Source: Massilia kyonggiensis (lineage in GTDB: Bacteria > Pseudomonadota > Gammaproteobacteria > Burkholderiales > Burkholderiaceae_D). From it: a stretch of DNA of 64,000 bases. Made by a program: the position numbers and the translations under genes. Position 1 is the stretch's first letter, and every line of letters begins with the position of its first letter. The notes under the pieces were generated by a model. It ran no database searches. It was not told the origin of the DNA and saw nothing but the letters and a program-made list of their open reading frames with translations. The stretch spans positions 372,001-436,000 of the forward strand of contig NZ_JANUGY010000005.1 of the NCBI RefSeq assembly GCF_024756235.1, given 5' to 3'. Shown one piece after another: positions 9,214 through 16,566 of the stretch.

Positions 9214-10137
9214 ATGAAGATCACGCCATCCCGTCACTGGGTCCTGCTGGCCATTCCTCCGCTGCTGTGGGCGGGCAACTTCGTGGCCGGCCGTGCGGTG
9301 CGCGACGCCGTGCCGCCGATGACGCTGGCATTTGCGCGCCATCTGCTCGCCTTCCTCGTGCTGCTGCCGTTCGCGTGGCCGGGATTGCGTGCGGACGCGG
9401 GGACGCTGTGGCGCCACCGCGGCGTCATCGCGCGCACGGCACTGGCGGGCATGGCCGGCTTCAACCTGCTCGTCTACGCGGCGCTGCACACGACGACTGC
9501 CACCAACGTGCTGCTGCTGAACGCGGCGATCCCCGTGCTGATCGTGCTGTTCGGCGCCATGCTGGGCCGCGGCGCGCCGACGCGGCAGCAGGTCGCGGGC
9601 ATGCTGCTGTCCTGCGCCGGTGTCCTGCTCATCATCGGCCACGGCGACCCGGCGCGCATCGCGCAACTGCGCTTCGCCCGCGGCGACCTGCTCGCGTTCG
9701 CGGCGATGGGCGGCTTCGCCCTGTATTCGCTGTGGCTGCGCGACCTGCCGGCCGGCGTGAACCGCATCGGCGTGCTGGCCGCGCAACTGGGCGTGGCGGC
9801 GGTCGGCCTGCTGCCGTTCGCAGCGTGGGAGTGGGGCCGTGGCCTGCAGGCGCACGCCGGGCCGGCCGCGCTCGGGGCCGTGCTGTACGTCGCGCTGGGC
9901 GCATCGCTGCTGGCGCCGCTGCTGTACATGGCCGGCGTGGCGCGCGTGGGCGCGGCTCGCGCCGGCCTGTTCCTGCACCTGATTCCCGTGTTCGGCGCGC
10001 TGCTGGCGGCACTGCTGCTGGGCGAGTCGCTGCACGCGTACCACGCCCTCGGCATCGCCGTCATCGCGGCCGGGCTGGCGGTGTCGAACCGGCCGCCGCG
10101 GCCGTGCACTCAGGCCGCGAACTGCGGCGCCTGCTGA
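9214..10137 (+). CDS. EamA/DMT-family inner-membrane transporter
   Basis: 307 residues with about ten hydrophobic segments arranged as two tandem EamA repeats (about 8-140 and 150-290), the drug/metabolite exporter fold. The second repeat ends VFGALLAALLLGESLHAYHALGIAVIAAGLAVS, a typical DMT signature. ATG 9214 is preferred over upstream ATGs (9172, 9193) because GAGGAGA at 9202-9208 is a well-placed ribosome binding site. The gene is probably controlled by the divergent LysR protein. Its last 28 bp overlap the convergent GlxA-type regulator. The substrate cannot be deduced; amino acids or metabolites are usual. Confidence 0.85.
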   Translation: MKITPSRHWVLLAIPPLLWAGNFVAGRAVRDAVPPMTLAFARHLLAFLVLLPFAWPGLRADAGTLWRHRGVIARTALAGMAGFNLLVYAALHTTTATNVLLLNAAIPVLIVLFGAMLGRGAPTRQQVAGMLLSCAGVLLIIGHGDPARIAQLRFARGDLLAFAAMGGFALYSLWLRDLPAGVNRIGVLAAQLGVAAVGLLPFAAWEWGRGLQAHAGPAALGAVLYVALGASLLAPLLYMAGVARVGAARAGLFLHLIPVFGALLAALLLGESLHAYHALGIAVIAAGLAVSNRPPRPCTQAANCGAC

Positions 10138-11102
10138 CGGAAGGCCTTGCGGTAGGCGGCCGGCGACGTCTGCAGCGCCGCGCGGAAATGCTGGCGCAGC
10201 GACAGCGCGGAGCCGAAGCCCGCTTCCTGTGCCACCACCTCGACGGCCGCGTCGGACGTCTCCAGCATCCAGCGCGCGTGCGCCAGCCGCTGGGCCAGCA
10301 GCCACTGCTTGAACGACGTGCCGGTCGCCTGGCGGAAGTGGCGCGTGAAGTTACGCCGGCTCATGGCGGCGCGCTGGGCGAGGTCGTCGATGCCGTGCTC
10401 CTCGCCGAGATGTTGCGTCACCCACTCCAGCACGGCGGACAGGCGGCCGTCGCTGGGGGACGCGGGCAGCGGCCGCTCGATGAACTGGGCTTGCCCCCCT
10501 TGCCGGTGCGGGGCCACGACGAGCATGCGCGCCACGTGGTTGGCCGCATCCGCGCCGCACAGCCGGCGCATCAGGTGCAGGCAGCAGTCGATGCCGGCCG
10601 CCACGCCGGCCGACGTCAGCACGTCGCCATCGTCCACGTACAGCACGTCCGGATCGACTTTTACGCGCGGGTGGCGGCGCGCCAGTTCGGCCGCGAGCGC
10701 CCAGTGGGTGGCGACCGTGCGGCCGTCCAGCAGGCCCGCCTCGGCCACCGGGAAGGCGCCCAGGCACAGCGCGACGATGCAGGCGCCGCGCGCGTGCGCC
10801 GCACGCAGCGCGTCGAGCAGCGCGGGCGGAGCGGGGCGGCAGTCGTCGTACCAGGCGGGCATCACGACGATGTCGGCCTCCTGCAGCGCTTCCAGGCCGT
10901 GGCCCGGCACGATGCCGAAGCCGGCGCTCGTGGCCAGCGGCGCATCCGGGTCGGCGCCGCACACGGTCAGCGCGAAGCGAGAGCGCGCATCCGCGCCGGG
11001 GCGGCCGCTGAACACGAGGCAGGGCACGGACAGGTGGAAGGGCGTCATGCCGTCGAAGGCGATGACGGCCACGCGCCAGGTCGAAGGTTCGGATCGGGTC
11101 AT
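10110..11102 (-). CDS. GlxA-type AraC-family regulator (DJ-1/PfpI plus HTH)
   Basis: 330 residues. The N-terminal DJ-1/PfpI-like amidotransferase-fold domain (about 10-180) includes IVALCLGAFPVAEAGLLDGRTVATHW, with the elbow cysteine. The C-terminal AraC double HTH occupies about 230-325 (IDDLAQRAAMSRRNFTRHFRQATG, then VAQEAGFGSALSLRQHFRAAL). This is the GlxA/FtrA architecture, regulators of nitrogenous-compound or sugar metabolism. It is divergent from the MBL-fold hydrolase at 11194. A perfect TATAAT lies only six bases before its ATG, hinting at a leaderless transcript. It overlaps the EamA gene tail to tail. Confidence 0.88.
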   Translation of the reverse strand: MTRSEPSTWRVAVIAFDGMTPFHLSVPCLVFSGRPGADARSRFALTVCGADPDAPLATSAGFGIVPGHGLEALQEADIVVMPAWYDDCRPAPPALLDALRAAHARGACIVALCLGAFPVAEAGLLDGRTVATHWALAAELARRHPRVKVDPDVLYVDDGDVLTSAGVAAGIDCCLHLMRRLCGADAANHVARMLVVAPHRQGGQAQFIERPLPASPSDGRLSAVLEWVTQHLGEEHGIDDLAQRAAMSRRNFTRHFRQATGTSFKQWLLAQRLAHARWMLETSDAAVEVVAQEAGFGSALSLRQHFRAALQTSPAAYRKAFRQQAPQFAA

Positions 11103-11108
11103 GGCCCG

Positions 11109-11114
11109 ATTATA
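11109..11114 (-). promoter_or_regulatory. Perfect -10 box six bases before the GlxA-type start codon
   Basis: On the minus strand the sequence reads TATAAT-CGGGCC-ATG, which places the transcription start at or within a base or two of the A of ATG. The -35 region is poor. This suggests a leaderless mRNA; otherwise the match is by chance. Confidence 0.4.
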
Positions 11115-11193
11115 TCGAAGGTTGTCCTCCGGGCCACTGTCGGGACCACGCCCCCGCCGCGACAATGGCGTCACACAACCAAGGAGAGACACC

Positions 11194-11994
11194 ATGCAAG
11201 TGACCCAGATCCGCAACGCCACCCTGCTCATCGAGTACGCCGGCAAGACCTTCCTCGTCGATCCGCTGCTGGCCGACAAGGGGGCCTACCCCGGCTTTGC
11301 CGGCACGGCCAACAGCCACCTGGCCAATCCGCTCGTCGACCTGCCCGTGCCTTTGGCGACCTTGTTCGACGTGGACGCCGTGCTCGTCACGCACCTGCAC
11401 GCCGACCACTGGGACGAAGCGGCGCGGCGCAAGCTGCCGCGCGAATTGACCGTGTTCGCGCAGAACGACGCCGATACCCAGGCCATCCGCGCCGACGGCT
11501 TCACCGACGTGCGGACGCTGTCGGCGCAGGGCGACACGCTGTTCGACGGCATCCGCATCGCCCAGACGCGGGGCCAGCACGGCAGCGACAGCGTCATGGC
11601 CGTGATCGGCGCGCGCATGGGCGAGGTGAGCGGCCTCGTGCTGCGCCACCCGGACGAGCCCACGCTGTACATCGCCGGCGACACCGTATGGAACGTGCAC
11701 GTGGCAGCCGCGCTGGAAACGTACGACCCGGACGTCGTCGTGCTGAACTGCGGCGACGCGCAGGTGCCGGGCCTGGGCCCCATCATCATGGACCTGGACG
11801 ACGTGGCCAGCGTGGTGAAGGCGGCACCGCGGGCGACCATCGTCGCGAGCCACCTGGAAGCCGTAAACCACTGCGTGCTGTCGCGTGCCGAACTGCGGGC
11901 GTGGGTGGACACGCAGGATCTGGTGGCGCGGGTTCTCGTGCCCGACGACGGCGAGGCATGCGTATTTACCCAAACCGGCGCGGGTTCGCGGTAG
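11194..11994 (+). CDS. Metallo-beta-lactamase-fold hydrolase (UlaG/YtnP-like)
   Basis: 266 residues. The metal-binding motif HxHxDH is present as His67, His69, Asp71 and His72 (THLHADHWDE), with further ligands likely in AGDTVW and ASHLEAVNH. The fold is the Lactamase_B_2/UlaG-like branch, which hydrolyses lactones or phosphodiesters rather than beta-lactams. ATG 11194 follows a strong RBS (AAGGAGAG at 11181-11188). Divergent position suggests control by the GlxA-type regulator. The substrate is not determinable from sequence. Confidence 0.85.
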   Translation: MQVTQIRNATLLIEYAGKTFLVDPLLADKGAYPGFAGTANSHLANPLVDLPVPLATLFDVDAVLVTHLHADHWDEAARRKLPRELTVFAQNDADTQAIRADGFTDVRTLSAQGDTLFDGIRIAQTRGQHGSDSVMAVIGARMGEVSGLVLRHPDEPTLYIAGDTVWNVHVAAALETYDPDVVVLNCGDAQVPGLGPIIMDLDDVASVVKAAPRATIVASHLEAVNHCVLSRAELRAWVDTQDLVARVLVPDDGEACVFTQTGAGSR

Positions 11995-12037
11995 GATGGC
12001 GAAGGCGGCGCCGTGCCGCCTTCCAGCGAGATAGCCG

Positions 12038-12823
12038 ATGCCCATCGATGCCACCGAATTCGACGAGTACCTGCAGTTCGCCAACGAGCTGGCCGATGCG
12101 GCCGCCGGCGCGATCCTTCCGCATTTCCGCGCCGGCAGCGGCGCCGAGAACAAGAGCGCGCGCGGCTTCGACCCGGTGACCGCGGCCGACCGCGGCGCCG
12201 AGCGCGTGATGCGCGCGCTGATCCGGGCGCGCTATCCGGATCACGGCATCCTCGGCGAGGAAGAGGGGACACAGGCCGGCAGCAGCGGCCTCACGTGGGT
12301 GCTGGACCCCATCGACGGCACGAAGGCCTTCCTCCTCGGCCTGCCGCTGTGGGGCACGCTGATCGCGCTGAACGACGGCACGCGCCCCGTGCTGGGCCTG
12401 ATGAACCAGCCCTTCACGCGCGAGCGTTTCGTCGGCACGGCGTACCGCGCTTGGAACGGCGGCCACGTGCTGCACACGCGCCCGTGCGCGGAGCTGGCGG
12501 AGGCGCACGTGATGTGCACGTCGCCCGACATCTTCACACCTGACCAGCGCGCCGCCTTCGACGCCGTCGCGGGCCGGGCGCGCCTGCTGCGCTATGGCGG
12601 CGACTGCTACGCCTATTGCATGCTGGCGTCCGGTCTCGTCGACGCCGTCATCGAAGCGGGCCTGCAGCCGTGGGACGTGCAGGCGCTGGTGCCCATCATC
12701 GAAGGCGCCGGCGGCGTCATCACGGCGTGGGATGGCGGCGACGTGCAGCATGGCGGCACGGTGCTCGCGTGCGGCGATCCGCGCCTCCATGCGCAACTGG
12801 TGCGCGAGTTAGCCGTTCCCTAG
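12038..12823 (+). CDS. hisN: Inositol-monophosphatase-family phosphatase, HisN-like
   Basis: 261 residues. It has the Mg-dependent sugar-phosphatase motifs in order: FDPVTAADRGAE (about 44-55), GEEEG (73-77), WVLDPIDGTKAF with metal ligands Asp90 and Asp93, and PWDVQALVPIIEGAGG with Asp213. Motif wording and length match the histidinol-phosphatase (HisN) branch, so histidinol phosphate is the likely substrate. Other inositol/sugar monophosphates are possible, and there are no histidine genes nearby. It overlaps the convergent hybrid kinase by 15 bp. Confidence 0.8.
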   Translation: MPIDATEFDEYLQFANELADAAAGAILPHFRAGSGAENKSARGFDPVTAADRGAERVMRALIRARYPDHGILGEEEGTQAGSSGLTWVLDPIDGTKAFLLGLPLWGTLIALNDGTRPVLGLMNQPFTRERFVGTAYRAWNGGHVLHTRPCAELAEAHVMCTSPDIFTPDQRAAFDAVAGRARLLRYGGDCYAYCMLASGLVDAVIEAGLQPWDVQALVPIIEGAGGVITAWDGGDVQHGGTVLACGDPRLHAQLVRELAVP

Positions 12824-15800
12824 CCAGGCCGCCAGCGCGCCCAGGTCCACCGGCTTGGTCAGGTGATGGTCGAACCCGGCCGCGCGCGTGCGCTCGCGGT
12901 CGGCCTGCTGGCCCCAGCCCGTGAGGGCGACGATGCGCACGTGCGCGTGGCCTTCGGCGCGGATGGCGCGCGCGACGTCGAAGCCGTCCATCTCCGGCAT
13001 GCCCAGGTCGAGCAGCACGACGGTGGGCGCGAACCCGGGCAGCGCGGCCAGCGCGGCCGGGCCGCCGTACACGGCCCGCGCCCGCGCCCCGTGCGTGTCC
13101 AGCAGCAGGGCCAGCGTGTCCGCCGCGTCGGCATTGTCGTCCACGACGAGCACGCGGTGGCCCGCCAGCGCCGTGCACGTCGTTCCCGCCTCGCCATCCG
13201 GCGCCGCACCGTGCAGCAGGGGCAGGCGCACGACGAATTCGCTGCCGCAGCCCGGGCCCGCGCTGTGCGCCTCCACGGTCCCGTCGTGCATCTCGACGAG
13301 CTTGCGCACGATCGCGAGGCCGATGCCCAGGCCGTCGCCGTCGCCCCGGTTGCCCAGGTGCGGCTGCGCGAACATGTCGAACACGTGGGGCAGCTGGGCG
13401 GCCGGGATGCCGCGGCCGTTGTCGCGCACCCGCAGCGCGATGGCCGTGCCTTCGCGCCGGGCCAGCAGTTCGATGCGGCCGCCCGTGGCGGTGTATTTGG
13501 CGGCGTTGTTGATCAGGTTCGTGAGCACCTGCGTCAGGCGCACGGCGTCGCCGTGCACGACGAGGGCGCCGTCGGGCACCGTCACGTCGAGTTGGTGGCC
13601 GGCCCGTTCGACCTGCGGGCGGCTCGCCTCGACGGCGTCGCGCACGATGTCGGCCAGAGCCAGCGCGCGCCGATCCAGTTCGATCTTGCCGCGCGAGATG
13701 CGCGCGATCTCCATCAGGTCGTCGACCAGCTTGACGATCTGCCGCACCTGGCGCTCGACGATGCCCGTGAGACGGTCCGTGGCGTCGCGGCCTTCGGCGC
13801 GGCGCATCAGCTGGACCGCGTTGCTGATCGGCGCGAGCGGGTTGCGCAGCTCGTGCGCCAGCGTGGCGAGGAATTCGTCCTTGCGCCGGTCCGCTTCCTT
13901 CAGCGCCTGCTCGGCGCGCACGCGCTCGATCGCGGCCCACGTGCGTTCGGCCGCTTCGCGCACGAGGTTCACTTCGGCCGCGTTCCAGTGCCGCGGCGCC
14001 GCATGGTGCACGCAGAACACGCCGGCGACGCGTCCGCCGGAATACAGCCCGACGGCGACGTGGGACGCGATGCCGACGCTGACCCAGCCGGCGCGCGTGA
14101 TGCGGTCCATGTGCGGGTCGCGCGCCGTGTCCTCGACGACGAAGTGTTCGCCCCGCTCGAACGCGGCGAGCGCGCGCGTGCCCAGCGCGGGCATCGGATA
14201 AGTGCCGGCCAGCGACGCGACGCCGTCCACGTGGTCGCGCCGGATGTGGACCCGGCCTTCCTCGAATTCGCCGATCAGCACGCGGCTCGCGCCAAGGTGC
14301 GCGGCCACCATGCGCGTGGCCGTCGTCTCGATCGCGTCGGCATCGTCCAGCGAGCGCATCGCGTCGGACAGGCGCAGCAGGAAGGCTGCCCGTTCCTCGC
14401 TCTCGCGCAGGCGCGCTTCCAGCATGCGCCGGCCGGTCGTGTCGCGCGAGACGCCCACGACCTGCTCGACCGTCCCGTCCTCGGCCAGCACGGGCCCCCA
14501 GCGGAACTGGAAATAGGCGCTCGTGCCGGTGGGGCTCGTGAAATAGACCTCGTCCTGGATGGTGACGCCCGTGCGGAAGATGGTGTCGAGGTGGCCGTCC
14601 AGGCGGGCGGCCAGGTCGGACGGGAAGTCCAGGTCGGCGAAGCTGCGGCCCACGAGGGCGCCCGCTGCCATCCCGTACAGTTCCTCCATCGCGCGGTTGA
14701 CGTAGACGAAGCGGTGCGAGCGGTCGAACGCGTAGACGAAGTCGGGCAGGGCATCCATCGTCGTCGCGACGAAGCGCGACTGGCGCATCAGTTCCAAGTG
14801 GGCGGCTTCGCGCTCGGCCTGCGCCTGCGCGCGCTCGACGGCGGCCCAGGTGCGCTCGGCCGTCTCCTGCATCACGGCCAGGTCGGCGTCGCTCCACGCA
14901 CGTGCGCGGCCGTGATGCGCGAACAGGATGGCGACGAGGCGGCCATCCTTCACGAGCGGCACGTCGGCCACGGCGGCGGCGCCAAGTACGGCATGCGCGG
15001 CGCGCGCGGCCGCATCCAGGCCAGGGTCGGCCTGCACGTCCGGCCGCACCACCGGCCGGCCCGTGCGCAGCGCCGCCAGCAGGCCGGGGCCGTAGTCGGC
15101 GTAGCGCATCCTGCTGCCGAACGCCGACGGGCTCGTGCCGTCCGCATGGGTGACGATCACGTGCTCGCCGTCGCCGCAGTCGGCCGCGTAGCCGATCCGG
15201 TCGACGCCGAGATGGTCGCGCAGCACGCGCGCCGCTTCTTCTTGGATGCGGCGCGGATCCGCCAGCGGGCGCAGGATATCGTTCAGGCGCAGCAGGAAGG
15301 CCTGGCGCCGCTCGTCGTCGCGCCTTGCCGCATGGCTGCGGTGGCGTTCGATCGCGCCGGCCGCCGTGCGCACGAGCAGGTCGAGGAGGCCCGTGCCGTC
15401 CGCGGCGGGCGGCCGCGCGAGCGCGAGGCGCAGGGTGCCGAGCTCGGTGCCGTCGTGAGCCGTCAGGGGCAGCGCATACGGCGCATCCGTGGCCGCGGCG
15501 CGCGCGACGGGCACGACGTCGTTGCGGTAGCCGGCCGCGGCGCCGTGCGTGCGCTGCGCCACGATGGCGCGCCCGGCGTCCGGCCCCGCCGCCAGTTCGA
15601 TGCGGCCGTGGGCGGCACCCGCCAGCGCGCAGGCACGGTTCAGCACCGGGGCCAGCGCCGCCGGCAGGTCGGCCTGGCCGGGCGGCGCCACGTGCAGTTC
15701 GAGCAGCGGACGCAGGATCGCGGGACTGGCCAGCAGCGCGGCTTCGGCGCTGCCGCTGGTGCGTATTTCGACGTGGCGGCGCAGCGTCGCGAGGTGACGG

Positions 15801-16402
15801 TCGACCTGGGTTGCGGCCTGCGCATCGTCCAGCGCCTTCACGACCCGGTGCGCGGCGGCTGCGAAGGACGACAGTTCCGCCAGCAGGCGCGCGTCCTCGG
15901 CATCGAACTGCCGCTCGGGATCGTGGGCGATGACCCACACGGTGCCGATCGGCTGCTCGTCGACCGCCCAGGGCACGAGCAGGCATTCGAGCAGGGCGGG
16001 GCCGTCGCAGCGCAGCGAGGCGAAGCGGCGTGCCGGCCCGCCGAACAGCAAGGTCGTGTTGCGTTCGATGACGACGCCGCACGGGCTGTTCTCGCGCCGC
16101 ACGGCGCTGCCGACCGCCGCGGCGTGCGCGCCGGCCATCGCATGCCAGCGGAACACGTCGCCGTCTGCGCCGGGTTCGAGAATGCTGACGCCGGCCGTGC
16201 CGGCGCGGCACAGTTGCAGCGCGAGTTCGGCAAGCCGCTGCAATACGCCGCGCGGATGGGTCACGAGCTCCTGGCTGAGCAGCGTGAGGGCGCGGCTTTC
16301 CGCGCGGTGGTCGGGTGCACGCACCGGACGGCGTGCGAGTTCGTGCGTGATCAAGACTTCGTCGAGGGTCACCTCGACATTGCCCGTGTCGTTATGCGTC
16401 AT
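12809..16402 (-). CDS. Large hybrid sensor histidine kinase (multi-GAF/PAS-HisKA-HATPase-REC)
   Basis: 1197 residues, soluble. Its first ~190 residues closely resemble the N-terminal GAF-like region of the kinase at 5599-8166 (DEVLITHELARRP versus DDVLITAELERRP; SPCGVV; PWAVDEQPIGTVWVI). Next come GAF-like regions at about 225-355 and 365-525, a PAS domain at 540-660 (PDFVYAFDRSHRFVYVNRAMEELYG), another GAF at 670-825, HisKA with His850 (DEFLATLAHELRNP), HATPase at about 945-1065 (INNAAKY, DNGRGIP, GLGIGLA) and a receiver with phospho-acceptor Asp1132. ATG 16402 is preceded by GAGAAGA. There is no output domain or adjacent regulator. The repeated GAF domains suggest several small-molecule or bilin inputs; no chromophore cysteine could be assigned. 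Confidence 0.88.
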   Translation of the reverse strand: MTHNDTGNVEVTLDEVLITHELARRPVRAPDHRAESRALTLLSQELVTHPRGVLQRLAELALQLCRAGTAGVSILEPGADGDVFRWHAMAGAHAAAVGSAVRRENSPCGVVIERNTTLLFGGPARRFASLRCDGPALLECLLVPWAVDEQPIGTVWVIAHDPERQFDAEDARLLAELSSFAAAAHRVVKALDDAQAATQVDRHLATLRRHVEIRTSGSAEAALLASPAILRPLLELHVAPPGQADLPAALAPVLNRACALAGAAHGRIELAAGPDAGRAIVAQRTHGAAAGYRNDVVPVARAAATDAPYALPLTAHDGTELGTLRLALARPPAADGTGLLDLLVRTAAGAIERHRSHAARRDDERRQAFLLRLNDILRPLADPRRIQEEAARVLRDHLGVDRIGYAADCGDGEHVIVTHADGTSPSAFGSRMRYADYGPGLLAALRTGRPVVRPDVQADPGLDAAARAAHAVLGAAAVADVPLVKDGRLVAILFAHHGRARAWSDADLAVMQETAERTWAAVERAQAQAEREAAHLELMRQSRFVATTMDALPDFVYAFDRSHRFVYVNRAMEELYGMAAGALVGRSFADLDFPSDLAARLDGHLDTIFRTGVTIQDEVYFTSPTGTSAYFQFRWGPVLAEDGTVEQVVGVSRDTTGRRMLEARLRESEERAAFLLRLSDAMRSLDDADAIETTATRMVAAHLGASRVLIGEFEEGRVHIRRDHVDGVASLAGTYPMPALGTRALAAFERGEHFVVEDTARDPHMDRITRAGWVSVGIASHVAVGLYSGGRVAGVFCVHHAAPRHWNAAEVNLVREAAERTWAAIERVRAEQALKEADRRKDEFLATLAHELRNPLAPISNAVQLMRRAEGRDATDRLTGIVERQVRQIVKLVDDLMEIARISRGKIELDRRALALADIVRDAVEASRPQVERAGHQLDVTVPDGALVVHGDAVRLTQVLTNLINNAAKYTATGGRIELLARREGTAIALRVRDNGRGIPAAQLPHVFDMFAQPHLGNRGDGDGLGIGLAIVRKLVEMHDGTVEAHSAGPGCGSEFVVRLPLLHGAAPDGEAGTTCTALAGHRVLVVDDNADAADTLALLLDTHGARARAVYGGPAALAALPGFAPTVVLLDLGMPEMDGFDVARAIRAEGHAHVRIVALTGWGQQADRERTRAAGFDHHLTKPVDLGALAAWLGNG

Positions 16403-16483
16403 GTCTTCTCGTCCGTTGTTATTCCGGGCAGACTCTGCGCGGCTGAGCCGCGAACGGGAAGAATAGGGTCAGATTGTTTGACT

Positions 16484-16524
16484 GGGCAAGCGAAAGATGA
16501 GTTTTCGTGAGTTTTCGCTTGCCC
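16484..16524 (-). terminator. Strong hairpin downstream of the molybdopterin subunit gene
   Basis: A perfect 12-bp stem (GGGCAAGCGAAA / TTTCGCTTGCCC, 17-nt loop) begins 42 bp after the stop codon of the aldehyde-oxidoreductase operon and before the next minus-strand gene. No U-tract follows on the minus strand, so it may be a processing or stability element or a factor-dependent terminator rather than a classical intrinsic one. Confidence 0.4.
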
Positions 16525-16566
16525 CGTGTTGCCTATGCGACGATTCAAATTCCGGGTGGAAAATCT

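Noticed and set aside
12720..16211. 1163-codon frame overlapping the hybrid kinase on the same strand
   Set aside because: Out-of-frame shadow of the kinase, Arg/Pro-rich, no recognisable domain.
16441..16524. GGGTCAG-containing stretch and hairpin as a possible mobile or REP-like repeat
   Set aside because: Only one copy in the window and no target-site duplication or transposase; kept only as a possible terminator hairpin.
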